Assembly: GCF_900112155.1 (NCBI RefSeq)
Contig: NZ_FOKQ01000007.1
Coordinates: forward strand, 1 to 64,000
Reading direction: 5' to 3'
From: Hominimerdicola alba
GTDB taxonomy: Bacteria > Bacillota > Clostridia > Oscillospirales > Ruminococcaceae
DNA length: 64,000 nucleotides
Under the pieces are notes generated by a model. The model saw only the letters and a program-made list of their open reading frames with translations, was not told the origin of the DNA and did not search any database. A program made the position numbers and the translations under genes. This document shows positions 54,132 to 63,609 of the stretch, one piece after another; the first letter of the stretch is position 1; every line of letters begins with the position of its first letter.

Positions 54132-55799
54132 ATGGGAAGGAAAGGCAGCATCATCAGGAACGTGCTTTTTTGTGTACTCGGAGTTATAGAAGCGCTTATG
54201 TGTATCGCCATAACAGGTGCTACTATCGCGCCAGCTAAGGGCAGTGACCCTATTGAACCGATCTCTGCTGCCGTAGCTATGATAGTCACATTCGCTTTTC
54301 TATGTTTGATAAGCTTTGGCGGTCTGGTGAGAGAGGCGGCTTACAAAAGGCTGAATCTCACAAGCAATATGTTTATGCGGTTATTTACGTTGGGAACCGG
54401 TTTTACAGCGCTTTTTTGGTGCCTTGAAGATGATGTTCACCTTTATGAGGCGGTAGCGGGTATGCTTGTGCTGTGCATAATTCTTGGGATAGTGGCTATA
54501 CTGGTTGGCAGAAAGGCTGACAGGATGTCACCTGATAACAGCAGTTCTTCCCGTGTACATATCGATAATTTTGAAAGTGATAAAGCTGAGTGGCACTGGG
54601 ACGCTGCGGCTAAGGAGTATTACCGCGGCAGTGTTCCCGAAGATATGTCCGACAGCGACAATGACAGGATATACGAATATGCCGCGCTGCCTATGGCGTA
54701 TTATCTGCTGTGGCTGCTTGACAAGGATATGGTCAGCAAGGAGTTTTACAGCCTTATCCCAGCGGACGTAGTTTCAGCGGTAAAAGATGGCAGAGAAAGC
54801 CCTGTTCAGCTGCTTATGTGTACCGACTACTGTTTTGGCAAGGACATGATAAGCGAGGAAGTATATAATTTTACCAACGTTTATTACTGGGGCTGTTTTC
54901 AAAAAAGCGGTCTTACCTTTGGCTATGATTCTCTGTATGAAAGCTATATGTTCGATTATTTCCATATTGTGGGTGAAGACCGCAATTACTATGTAAACTC
55001 CTATACCAATGATATACGTGAAAAGCTTGAGGAAGTGCTGGACAGGCGTTTCAGGGAGTACAGCGATGACATGGTCGATTCGGTAGAAAGACCGGGTTCT
55101 GAATTCTCTGAAAGATATGGCTGGGAGGTCTATATTTCCATGTGCAAAGGTGCGGACGATAATGACCTTGAGCGCTGTATTGCAGATTTCAAAGAGCCTT
55201 CTGATGATAAATTTGAGAAGATAAGGCAGAGTATTCTGAATCACGCTGTATATTGTTACGGTGAATCGGAAGAATATGATGAGGCGCTTTTCGAGCTATA
55301 CAGCGTCTACAACATTACGGTCTACCACAGTGAAAAGGGTGAGCCTGCCTACACTTTGAGCGGAAGCTGTGATTATGACGGTGATGAAATGTTTAATATT
55401 ACGGTGCGCGGTGATATCGTATATTTGCCGCTGCTGGAAGATGAGGAGATACCGCCGTATTCGGAAAAGATGGAAAGAGTTCTGGCGCTTAGAGATGCAG
55501 ATGTTTCAGCGGGCAGGAGCGTTGCGCTGATACCATTTATTTTCGGCGGGACACAGGGGGCTGAAAACACTGTATATATGCCCGAGGTATGTGCGGATAT
55601 AAAGGAAGAATGTGACAGCAGGATAATCTGTCTGGTCAAGCAAGGTATGGAACTTGACTATAAATGCGAGCCGAAATACAAGGATAGCAGGGCAGTGGGA
55701 TTTACTGTTACAGCAAAAGACAGTTCGGGCAGAACGGTATTTTATGAAAAAATAGATATTGAAGAAACAGCAAATTATCATCAAGGAGATATGGCATGA
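54132..55799 (+). CDS. Hypothetical membrane protein with large C-terminal domain, 555 aa
   Basis: Four hydrophobic segments in the first 130 residues (residues 8-30, 44-64, 83-100, 105-125). They are followed by a long acidic, Tyr-rich cytoplasmic or extracytoplasmic domain containing an NSYTNDIREKLEEVLDRRFREY helix region. I recognise no domain. AGGAGG before the ATG. The stop overlaps the next gene start by four bases (ATGA), so it is co-translated with the ATP-grasp gene. Confidence 0.65.
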   Translation: MGRKGSIIRNVLFCVLGVIEALMCIAITGATIAPAKGSDPIEPISAAVAMIVTFAFLCLISFGGLVREAAYKRLNLTSNMFMRLFTLGTGFTALFWCLEDDVHLYEAVAGMLVLCIILGIVAILVGRKADRMSPDNSSSSRVHIDNFESDKAEWHWDAAAKEYYRGSVPEDMSDSDNDRIYEYAALPMAYYLLWLLDKDMVSKEFYSLIPADVVSAVKDGRESPVQLLMCTDYCFGKDMISEEVYNFTNVYYWGCFQKSGLTFGYDSLYESYMFDYFHIVGEDRNYYVNSYTNDIREKLEEVLDRRFREYSDDMVDSVERPGSEFSERYGWEVYISMCKGADDNDLERCIADFKEPSDDKFEKIRQSILNHAVYCYGESEEYDEALFELYSVYNITVYHSEKGEPAYTLSGSCDYDGDEMFNITVRGDIVYLPLLEDEEIPPYSEKMERVLALRDADVSAGRSVALIPFIFGGTQGAENTVYMPEVCADIKEECDSRIICLVKQGMELDYKCEPKYKDSRAVGFTVTAKDSSGRTVFYEKIDIEETANYHQGDMA

Positions 55800-56812
55800 A
55801 AAACTGCAAAAGAGTAATATGGTTCAATCACTGGTTCAGCCAGGCTTATAATTTTATTGAACTTCTGAGACGGGATGAGCGAAACTATATAATCGCAACG
55901 GCTAAAAAGCCCGATTTTGTTTTCGGCGCGGCGGCAGATGAAAGGTACATCGAGCCTAACGGCGTAAACGGTGAACAGTATGCCGAATGGGCGCTGGGGT
56001 TCTGCAAGGAACATTCGGTGGATGTATTTTTCCCGAAACGCTGGAGGGCGGCGGTGATAAGCCATATGGATGAATTCGCGGCGATAGGCACTCGTGTTAC
56101 TGCTGACGGCAACACCGAACAGAACGATATGCTTGACAGCAAGATGAAATCCTGCACATTTATGCGGGAGAATGATCTTTGTGCTACGCCCTACATGGAG
56201 CGCATAACCACTATGGAAGGTTTTGAGCGGGCGTATGCGGCGGTAAAGGAGAAGTACGGCAGGGAACATAAAGTCTGCGTAAAGGCTGACCGCGATGAGG
56301 GTGGTATAACTTACAGGCGGCTTTTTGATGATGATGCGCCGAAGTCCATGCCTGAGGATATAAGCTATCAGTCATACCTATCCGATCTTAAAAACCGAAG
56401 CAGGATATATCCCACGGTGGTAATGCCATATCTCAGCGAACCTGAGATAAGCATTGACTGTATGAGGACGGAGAGCGGGCTTATCGCTGTGCCACGCTGC
56501 AAGATCGACAGCCATATCACCGCTCTGCGCTTTGACAGGGAGTTCATCGACACTGCAAAGCGGATCTCGGAAAAGGTCATCATCGATTATCCATACAATA
56601 TACAGCTTCGTCCCCTGAACGGCGAACACGTATTCATGGAGATAAACACCCGAATGGCGGGGGGCTGTTACAAGGCTGACGCTGTGGGCGTGAATTTCCC
56701 TCAGCTGTCGGTAAGCCATGCTTTCGGGGATAAGATAGACACCGAAGCCATCCTCAGCGGTCTGCACGATGTGCGTGTGGGCGAAGTAGCGGGCTTCATA
56801 GTTATGCCTTAG
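55796..56812 (+). CDS. ATP-grasp superfamily protein, 338 aa
   Basis: ATP-grasp fold: an N-terminal Rossmann-like domain (residues 1-95), a lid region with KVCVKADRDEGGITYRRL, and the C-terminal motif FMEINTRMAGGCYKAD, with the metal-binding Glu and Asn of the superfamily. Such enzymes form amide or thioester bonds through acyl phosphates. The substrate is unknown; the closest familiar pattern is CarB/PylC-like. It sits between a membrane protein and nagA. Confidence 0.8.
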   Translation: MKNCKRVIWFNHWFSQAYNFIELLRRDERNYIIATAKKPDFVFGAAADERYIEPNGVNGEQYAEWALGFCKEHSVDVFFPKRWRAAVISHMDEFAAIGTRVTADGNTEQNDMLDSKMKSCTFMRENDLCATPYMERITTMEGFERAYAAVKEKYGREHKVCVKADRDEGGITYRRLFDDDAPKSMPEDISYQSYLSDLKNRSRIYPTVVMPYLSEPEISIDCMRTESGLIAVPRCKIDSHITALRFDREFIDTAKRISEKVIIDYPYNIQLRPLNGEHVFMEINTRMAGGCYKADAVGVNFPQLSVSHAFGDKIDTEAILSGLHDVRVGEVAGFIVMP

Positions 56813-56825
56813 GCGGTGGCTGAAA

Positions 56826-57959
56826 ATGCTGATAAAGAACGGTATTGTATTTACTGAAAAATGCGAGTTTGAACCCCTTTCCGTGCTCACGGACAGAGGG
56901 GTCATCATGGGGATACTTCCCGCTGATGCGATGATAAAGTACGGCGGTGAGGTGGTGGATGCTTCGGGCTGTTATGTTGTTCCGGGACTGACGGATATAC
57001 ATTTTCACGGCTGTGCGGGGCATGATTTTTGTGAAGCCACGGCGGAAGCCATCAGACAAATAGCTGAGTTTGAATACTCACAGGGCGTGACAACGATCTG
57101 TCCCGCAACTATGACTTTGCCCGATGAAGATATCGAGGATATACTCCGTGCGGCAGGGGAGTATGCGAAAGATCCTGCCGATTATGGCAGGGCAAAGCTG
57201 ATAGGCGTTCATCTGGAGGGACCTTTCATCTCTCCTGAAAAATGCGGCGCTCAGAAAAAAGAGCTGATACAGCCGCCATCAGCGGAAAAACTGCGTGCGT
57301 GGCAGTCGGCGGCGGGGGGCCTGATAAAGCTTGTGACCATTGCACCGGAGGTCGATGGCGCGATGGAATGTATACGTCAGCTTTCGGGAAGCATAAGATT
57401 CTCACTGGGGCACACCGCCTGCGGCTATGATGCGGCAGTTGAAGCCTTTAGGGCTGGGGCAGATCACATCACACATCTGTACAACGCCATGCCGCCATTT
57501 ACTCACCGCGCACCCTCGCTGATAGGTGCGGGATTTGACACTAAGGGAGTATTCGTTGAAATAATATGTGACGGTGTTCACGTTTCAGAAACAGCGGTAA
57601 GAGCGGCTTTTGCGCTGTTCGGTGATGATCGCATGATACTCATAAGCGACAGCATGGAAGCGGCGGGTATGCCCGACGGAGAATATCAGCTGGGCGGACA
57701 GGGGGTATCCGTGAAAGGAAACCGCGCTGTGCTTTCGGACGGAACGCTGGCAGGAAGTGTGACACCACTTGTGGATTGTCTGCGGACAGCGGTAAAAATG
57801 GGGATACCTCTTGAAAGTGCCATTAAAGCCGCGACTATCAACCCATGCCGTTCCATAGGCGAGGACAAAAACTATGGCAGCATATCCGTCGGCAAGGCGG
57901 CGCATATCCTTCTGCTTGACAGGGAAGATCTGTCCCTGAAAGCCGTATATACCCGATAA
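56826..57959 (+). CDS. nagA: N-acetylglucosamine-6-phosphate deacetylase
   Basis: Amidohydrolase that deacetylates GlcNAc-6-P, feeding amino-sugar use and wall recycling. DIHFHGCAGHDF (metal His pair), HLEGPFI (metal Glu), GHTACGYDAA, THLYNAMPPF and LISDSMEAAGMPDG (catalytic Asp) are present; 377 residues is normal. It starts 13 bp after the ATP-grasp gene and is last in the operon. nagB is not nearby. Confidence 0.95.
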   Translation: MLIKNGIVFTEKCEFEPLSVLTDRGVIMGILPADAMIKYGGEVVDASGCYVVPGLTDIHFHGCAGHDFCEATAEAIRQIAEFEYSQGVTTICPATMTLPDEDIEDILRAAGEYAKDPADYGRAKLIGVHLEGPFISPEKCGAQKKELIQPPSAEKLRAWQSAAGGLIKLVTIAPEVDGAMECIRQLSGSIRFSLGHTACGYDAAVEAFRAGADHITHLYNAMPPFTHRAPSLIGAGFDTKGVFVEIICDGVHVSETAVRAAFALFGDDRMILISDSMEAAGMPDGEYQLGGQGVSVKGNRAVLSDGTLAGSVTPLVDCLRTAVKMGIPLESAIKAATINPCRSIGEDKNYGSISVGKAAHILLLDREDLSLKAVYTR

Positions 57960-57961
57960 AA

Positions 57962-58000
57962 AAGACCCATCGGCAACAAACCGATGGGTCTTGACTTTTT
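57962..58000 (+). terminator. Terminator of the nagA operon
   Basis: AAGACCCATCGG pairs perfectly with CCGATGGGTCTT (loop caacaaa), then GACTTTTT. Confidence 0.88.
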
Positions 58001-58058
58001 ATGCTAGTTCTTATGTTGGATCCGATTGCATAGTATTAAGCAGCGGGTGTTCCTGATA

Positions 58059-58304
58059 TTACTTAGCGCCTTTGATCTCAGAAATGCAGTTTGTGCATAT
58101 GGACTTGTCCTTGTAGTCAACAAGGTTCTCAGTAGCTCCGCAGAAAATGCATTTTCTCTGATACTTTTTGAGAATGATCTTATCATCCTCGGTATAGATC
58201 TCGATAGAATCCTTAACAGCGAGGTCAAAAGTTCTTCTGAGTTCGATGGGAAGAACGATCCTTCCCAGGTCATCGACCTTTCTTACGATTCCTATGGATT
58301 TCAT
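58059..58304 (-). CDS. AbrB/SpoVT family transcriptional regulator, 81 aa
   Basis: The N-terminal swapped-hairpin AbrB domain (IGIVRKVDDLGRIVLPIELRRTF) resembles SpoVT and AbrB transition-state regulators. The C-terminal CIFCG...CTNC pairs suggest a small zinc ribbon, seen in clostridial members. ATG at 58304 with AAAGGA upstream is chosen over TTG at 58313. It is divergent from spmA, so it may regulate the adjacent sporulation genes; that is inference. Confidence 0.85.
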   Translation of the reverse strand: MKSIGIVRKVDDLGRIVLPIELRRTFDLAVKDSIEIYTEDDKIILKKYQRKCIFCGATENLVDYKDKSICTNCISEIKGAK

Positions 58305-58368
58305 TTTTCTCAATTCCTTTCTCCGATAGATTTTTCAGCTGTAGTAGACTGACTGATATGATATATAC

Positions 58369-58397
58369 ATTATAGCAATTTGAACAGAGTTTGTCAA
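58369..58397 (-). promoter_or_regulatory. Promoter of the AbrB-like gene
   Basis: Minus strand TTGACA, 17-nt spacer, TATAAT. Confidence 0.85.
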
Positions 58398-58605
58398 GTA
58401 AATTTGAACGGTATGTCAATTGCTAGTCACGCGAAAATCGTTTTCAGCATTATGCACATCAAAATATTACTAAATGGAATATTTGCAGCGTGAAAAGGTA
58501 TATTTTTACTTGTAATATTTGTAAATTTTCCCGAATCGGGAAAAGTAAATAATTAATGAATGAATTTAAATGATTAAATTAAAAATCATGAAAAGGGGTG
58601 GTGAA
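58398..58605. other. Intergenic region before spmA
   Basis: AT-rich. No sigma-A promoter for spmA is evident, which would fit control by a sporulation sigma factor. Nothing else is seen. Confidence 0.35.
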
Positions 58606-59166
58606 ATGCTGGCGTTTGTAGTGGCGATAATGCTTGTATTATCCGCAGTTATGGGCTTTTTTGAGGGTGGTTGGGCAGAGATCTCCGATGCGGCGCTGGG
58701 GCAGTGCGTGAAAGCAGTGGAGCTTGGGATATATCTTGCAGGCTCTATGGCGCTGTGGTGCGGATTAATGCATGTTGCTGAAAAATCGGGTATGACACGA
58801 ATTATCGCGCGGCTGCTTTCTACTCTGATAAGACTTATCTTCGGCAGGCTGGATACAGATTCAAAAGAAGCCGTGAGCATTAATCTTACCGCGAATCTGC
58901 TGGGGCTGGGAAATGCCGCAACGCCAACAGGCATAGAAGCTGTCCGACGGCTTGAAAAAAGCTCACGCCCCAAACGGAATACCGCCCTGATAACAGTTAT
59001 CAACACCGCTTCGATACAGCTTATCCCAGTCACGGCAGCCGCACTGCGTTCCGCACACGGATCATCTGCACCTATGGAGATACTTCCCGCCGTGCTCGCG
59101 ACCTCGGTCTGCTCGGCGGCGGTGGGGATAATAACCGCATCTATACTGTTTTCGGAGGATAAATAA
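58606..59166 (+). CDS. spmA: Spore maturation protein A
   Basis: Membrane protein needed for spore core dehydration in Bacillus and Clostridium. GAMEKSG-like CGLMHVAEKSGMT, then the conserved NLLGLGNAATPTGIEAVRRLE segment and several hydrophobic helices. The ATG at 58606 follows GGGGTGGTG and is preferred to upstream ATGs. It is directly followed by spmB. Confidence 0.92.
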   Translation: MLAFVVAIMLVLSAVMGFFEGGWAEISDAALGQCVKAVELGIYLAGSMALWCGLMHVAEKSGMTRIIARLLSTLIRLIFGRLDTDSKEAVSINLTANLLGLGNAATPTGIEAVRRLEKSSRPKRNTALITVINTASIQLIPVTAAALRSAHGSSAPMEILPAVLATSVCSAAVGIITASILFSEDK

Positions 59167-59685
59167 ATGACCGTTACGAACATGACTGTTCCGCTTATCA
59201 TCACGTTCATAATGTTATTCGGATTATTTAAGCAAACCGATGTGACAGGAGATTTTACCGCAGGGGCATCCGATGGCTTGAAGACCGCTGCGGAGCTGAT
59301 ACCGATACTGGTGCTGCTTATGACTGCCGTGGGAATGTTCGGCGCATCGGGGGCTTCGGCACATCTGGCGGGGCTGATATCACCTTTGGCAGAAAAACTG
59401 GGATTTCCCACTGAGTGTATCGAACTGGCGCTGTTACGTCCAGTTTCGGGGAGCGGAGCTATCGCCTCACTTGATGAACTGTACACCCGAATCTCTCCCG
59501 ACAGCTTTGCTGGCAGGACGGCGGCGGTGTTGATGTCTTCCACCGAGACAACATTTTATACTATTGCGGTATACTCTGCCGCTATGAGAAAAAAGCCGGG
59601 CAGCCGCGTGTTTATCGCAGCTGCCGCAGCAGATATCACAGGGTTCATATTGTCGCCTTTGATGGTCAGGCTGTTGGTCAGGTGA
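59167..59685 (+). CDS. spmB: Spore maturation protein B
   Basis: 172 residues, membrane protein. FTAGASDGLKTAAELIPILVLLMTAVGMFGASGA and LRPVSGSGAIASLDELY are diagnostic SpmB segments. The ATG overlaps none of spmA but starts directly after its stop. Convergent with sbcC, whose end overlaps by 8 bp. SpmA and SpmB act together in the membrane. Confidence 0.92.
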   Translation: MTVTNMTVPLIITFIMLFGLFKQTDVTGDFTAGASDGLKTAAELIPILVLLMTAVGMFGASGASAHLAGLISPLAEKLGFPTECIELALLRPVSGSGAIASLDELYTRISPDSFAGRTAAVLMSSTETTFYTIAVYSAAMRKKPGSRVFIAAAAADITGFILSPLMVRLLVR

Positions 59686-62452
59686 TGATCTTCACGGAAC
59701 TGCCCAGGGATTTGTCCTTGGTGACCACTATCTGCCTGTCGATCTTCTCTTTGAGTTCAGGCACATGGGAGATTATGCCCACAAGCCTTGAATTTTCAGC
59801 CAGACCGTTAAGCGCTTTTATCGCCTGATCAAGGGTCTCGTCGTCCAGTGTGCCGAAGCCCTCATCGACGAACATGGAATCTATCCTTACGCCGCCCGAG
59901 GACTGCTGTATCTCATCGGAAAAGCCCAGTGCCAGCGCAAGCGAAGCCATAAAGCTCTCTCCGCCCGAAAGGGAGCGTATGCTTCGGATACTGCCCGTAA
60001 AATGGTCGTTTACGTCAATGTCCAGACCTATCTTCGTGTTGCCGCGGCTGGCACCGCTTCGGATAAGCTCGTACTGTCCGTTGGTCATCTGTAAAAGTCT
60101 GACATTTGCGTGAGCGAGTATCCTGTCAAAATATTCCATCTGTGCGAAAACTTCGAGAGTAACACGCTGTTTGCCTGCAAGAGTGCCGTTAACGGTGCTG
60201 TTGATGGCATTTTTTATGCTGTACTCTCTGTTGAGTGCGCGGTTGTTGGCAAGCTCCGAGCGTATCTTTTTGAGGGTGTCCTCGGCGGAAGACAGGCATT
60301 TTACAGTCTCGTCACGCTTATCAAGCGCTGACTTGGTGCGCTTTGCACACTCTTTCATATCACGGTCAAGAGCTTCGCAGTCGGGGCGCTTTTTGCGCTT
60401 TGTCTGCTCTTTGAGTTCGCTCAGGTGTCCCGAAAGTTCTGTGCGCTTCTTTTCAAGCTGTGCCAGTTTGTTATCAGCATTGGATATCGCCTTTTCGAGG
60501 GCTGACTGCTGATTTTTCAGCGCTGAGATATGCTTCATCGCTTCGGCTTTGTTGGTGCATGGCAGAGCATCAAGCTGTTTTTTCGCAGTAAGCTTTTTTT
60601 CCTCTGTCTTGGCGGTGAGCTCTCTCAGGCTGCCCTGCAATGCCGAAATATTTTGGCTGTTCTCAGCGATGCGCTTTTCGAGTTCTGCGGATCCCTGCTC
60701 GGCGGCTGTTTTCTCCTTTGCCTGTTTTTCCAGATCTTTCTGGGTCGCGGTCAGCTTTTTCAGAGTATCATTTATCTTCTTGTAGTCTGTACGCGCGTTT
60801 TCAAGGGCTTTTTCGGGTGTACAGCCCTCAGCGTATTTTCCTGCGTGAGCCATAGCGGATTCCACGGCTTTTTCGTGCGCCGACTTTGCCGCCGCATGAT
60901 CCGATGCCGCTTTCAGGGCTGTATTACGTGCTTTGTCAAGCTCTGCAGATGCCTTGTCAACGGTCTGTTTGTCGGGGGCTTTATCGGATATCTCAGCCTT
61001 TTTCGGGTGATGCACCGAGCCACAAACAGGGCAGGGCTTGCCCTCTTCAAGCTCTTTCGCCAGCAGACCTGCCTGCTCTGCCAGATAAAGACTGAAAAGC
61101 TGAGAATAGTTCTTTTCAAGGCGCTCCATTTCCTGCTGTGCAGATTCGTAGGCTTTAAGGGCTGATTTCTCTTTCTCATTTAGCTTGTCAGCTTCGGAAA
61201 ATTCGATGCCTATGTTTTTTATATGTTCCAGCTCGCCGCTGAGTTTCTCGGTTTTTCCCGAAGTTTCAGCCAGTTTTGCGCCGATATCTCCAAGGTCGGT
61301 TATGAGCTTTTTCAGTTCCTCACGTTTTTTAGTGTCTGCCGAAAGCTGTTTGTTGAGAGCTTCAAGCTTTTTGCTCTCTGAATCAGCCGCTTTGCTGAGT
61401 TTTTCGGCTTCTTTCAGGACAGCTTCCGCGTCATCGTAAAGCTGAAGCTGTTTTTCTTCCGCAGCAATCTGACCTATCAGCGCCTTGTGCTCGGGGAGTT
61501 TTTCGTGCATGGCTTTCGCATCTTTTTCTGCTTTTTCCAGTTCGGGCAGAAGATCCTGCATATCCTTTTCGGACTGCTCAAGCTTGTCGAAAAGTTCCGT
61601 CAGCTTTTTGCCGTTTTCAAGGGTGAGGGCGGCTGTCTTGTGCTGTTTGTCAGCCTCTTTGTACTCATCAGCCGCTTTTTTAGCCTCGGCTTTTTCATAT
61701 TCCAGGGCTTTTTGGCAAACTTCTTCGATATCCGTATCGGCGGCAGATTCGGGATTCTGCGCTGCGGAACTTATCTCTTCACGGTAGGGGTCTTCCGCAC
61801 CGAGCCTTATATTTCCCAGCAGAGAGCCTATTTTCAGCTCCGAGTCTTTGTAACTGCGGTACACGGCGTTGGTTTCTTCTTTCAGTCTTTCCTGAAGCAC
61901 CCTGTATTTTCCTGTGGAAAAAATAGCGCTGAGTATTTTGGTGCGGCTTTCAGTCTTGGTGTTGAGAAGTTCGGCAAAACTGCCCTGAGCTATCATCGCT
62001 ACATTTCGGTACTGTCCGTGGTCAAGCCCGAGGATAGCTTTTATCCTGTCATTGACCTCGCTTTCGCCTGAGGCTATTGGCTTTTCCTGGCCGTATACAT
62101 ATATCTCGTTGGTGGTGTTGAGGTCGGTCTCGCCTTCACCACGCTTTTTCGGTATCTTCTGGCGCGGTTCTCGGTGGACGATATATTTCGTTCCTCCGTA
62201 ATCGAAAAGCAGTTCGGCGTAGGTGATGACACCTGCTTCGGCGTACTCGCTTCTGAACATATTTACAGTTCTGCTGTCGCCGCTGGCTTTGCCGAAGAGG
62301 GCATAGCATACTCCATCGAATATGGTGGTCTTGCCTGCGCCTGTATCTCCCGTTATGAGGTAAAGCCCCTGTCCGCCCAGCTGTTCCATATCTATCTCGG
62401 TCTTTTCGGCATAGGGACCGAAAGCCTGCATTGTAAGTTTCAGCGGTCTCAT
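59678..62452 (-). CDS. sbcC: Exonuclease subunit SbcC, 924 aa
   Basis: ATPase arm of the SbcCD nuclease, which cuts DNA hairpins and protein-blocked ends, in the cytoplasm. Walker A TGDTGAGKTT near residue 35, long coiled coils (about 180-720) with the CPVCGS zinc hook near 450, then LSGGESFMASLALALGFSD (signature) and FVDEGFGTLDDE (Walker B). ATG at 62452 overlaps the sbcD stop (ATGA), preferred over 62467. Such a nuclease may limit long palindromes like the local repeats; that is inference. Confidence 0.93.
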   Translation of the reverse strand: MRPLKLTMQAFGPYAEKTEIDMEQLGGQGLYLITGDTGAGKTTIFDGVCYALFGKASGDSRTVNMFRSEYAEAGVITYAELLFDYGGTKYIVHREPRQKIPKKRGEGETDLNTTNEIYVYGQEKPIASGESEVNDRIKAILGLDHGQYRNVAMIAQGSFAELLNTKTESRTKILSAIFSTGKYRVLQERLKEETNAVYRSYKDSELKIGSLLGNIRLGAEDPYREEISSAAQNPESAADTDIEEVCQKALEYEKAEAKKAADEYKEADKQHKTAALTLENGKKLTELFDKLEQSEKDMQDLLPELEKAEKDAKAMHEKLPEHKALIGQIAAEEKQLQLYDDAEAVLKEAEKLSKAADSESKKLEALNKQLSADTKKREELKKLITDLGDIGAKLAETSGKTEKLSGELEHIKNIGIEFSEADKLNEKEKSALKAYESAQQEMERLEKNYSQLFSLYLAEQAGLLAKELEEGKPCPVCGSVHHPKKAEISDKAPDKQTVDKASAELDKARNTALKAASDHAAAKSAHEKAVESAMAHAGKYAEGCTPEKALENARTDYKKINDTLKKLTATQKDLEKQAKEKTAAEQGSAELEKRIAENSQNISALQGSLRELTAKTEEKKLTAKKQLDALPCTNKAEAMKHISALKNQQSALEKAISNADNKLAQLEKKRTELSGHLSELKEQTKRKKRPDCEALDRDMKECAKRTKSALDKRDETVKCLSSAEDTLKKIRSELANNRALNREYSIKNAINSTVNGTLAGKQRVTLEVFAQMEYFDRILAHANVRLLQMTNGQYELIRSGASRGNTKIGLDIDVNDHFTGSIRSIRSLSGGESFMASLALALGFSDEIQQSSGGVRIDSMFVDEGFGTLDDETLDQAIKALNGLAENSRLVGIISHVPELKEKIDRQIVVTKDKSLGSSVKIIT

Positions 62453-63582
62453 AAGCTGCCTCCCCATATCTTGTCTATCATGTCCCTGATGTATGCCGAC
62501 TGTTCCTCAGTCATCTCGGCGCCGTTCTGCTCTTTGAAAAGCTCGGCTACTAGCTCAAAGGGAGTTTTGCTGTTGGTATGCACAGCGGCAGTTACCTCGG
62601 AGATCGTCTGGGTGCGTCTGTTGTCAAAACTCAGCTGAACGATATTGTGGTAGACCGTTCTCAGCTTCTGCATTACGTTTGGTATGTCGGTATCGTCTGT
62701 CAGGGTGATGTAGTAAAATCCCTCGGTGTCAAGCTTTTCGTAGAAACTGCGATCCATCAGTTCGTTATATTCTCCTTTCAGCTCAATGACATCGCGCATG
62801 GGCGCAAGGGGGACGGTGGTTATCACGGTATCGCCCTTTTCTCGGATATCGGCTATCGTTACCGATTTTTTATGGCTTATCTCAGAAGCGGAATATTTCA
62901 GCGGGGTGCCGCAGTAGCGTATATTTTTGCCGATATTCTGGGGACCGTGGATATGTCCCAGTGCCACGTAGTCAAAGCCCTCAAAGACCTCAGAACCGAT
63001 ATTATCCAGGGTACCTACCGAGATATACTCAGAATCGCAGGTAATTGCACCTGTGATGAACTGATGGCACATCATTATGCACCGCCTGTTTCTGTCGATG
63101 CCGCTTTGCTCGATGACAGCATTCATCATGTCGGTGTAGGTCTTTATCTCCTTATCGGGACAATAGCCGCGCACAAAGGAAGGTTTGATGAATGGAACGG
63201 AGCAAATGTCCAATTCTCCGTACTCATCCGAAACTGTCAGCACGCCGGGATTTCCCTCGTAGCAGGCACATATGTGTATATCGGCATCAGCCATTATCTC
63301 ACGTCCGTAATCTATTCTTTCGGGGCTGTCATGATTTCCGCTGATGATGTAGACAGACAGCTTGTTCCTGCGGAGTTTGGTTAGAAACTCGCCGAACAGC
63401 CTGACAGCTTCCGCCGAGGGTGCGCTTTTATCGTAAATATCTCCCGCGATGAGTATGCCGTCACATTTTTCAGCCGAAGCGATATCAGCTATCTGTGAAA
63501 GTATGTAGCGCTGATCTTCAATGAGGGTGTAGCTTCCCAGCCTTTTGCCCAGATGAAGATCGGAAACGTGTGCGAATCTCAT
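62449..63582 (-). CDS. sbcD: Exonuclease subunit SbcD, 377 aa
   Basis: Metallophosphoesterase partner of SbcC. FAHVSDLHLGKRL, LIAGDIYDKSAPS, ISGNHDSPERIDYG and YVALGHIHGPQ carry the metal-binding Asp, His and Asn residues. Length is standard. Its stop overlaps the sbcC start by one codon step, showing translational coupling. Confidence 0.95.
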   Translation of the reverse strand: MRFAHVSDLHLGKRLGSYTLIEDQRYILSQIADIASAEKCDGILIAGDIYDKSAPSAEAVRLFGEFLTKLRRNKLSVYIISGNHDSPERIDYGREIMADADIHICACYEGNPGVLTVSDEYGELDICSVPFIKPSFVRGYCPDKEIKTYTDMMNAVIEQSGIDRNRRCIMMCHQFITGAITCDSEYISVGTLDNIGSEVFEGFDYVALGHIHGPQNIGKNIRYCGTPLKYSASEISHKKSVTIADIREKGDTVITTVPLAPMRDVIELKGEYNELMDRSFYEKLDTEGFYYITLTDDTDIPNVMQKLRTVYHNIVQLSFDNRRTQTISEVTAAVHTNSKTPFELVAELFKEQNGAEMTEEQSAYIRDMIDKIWGGSL

Positions 63583-63609
63583 TGATATCCTCCTTTGCTG
63601 AAAATCTGA

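Noticed and set aside
60530-61165. Plus-strand open frame opposite sbcC
   Set aside because: Mirror of the sbcC coiled-coil region, with Phe/Leu/Cys-rich low-complexity sequence.
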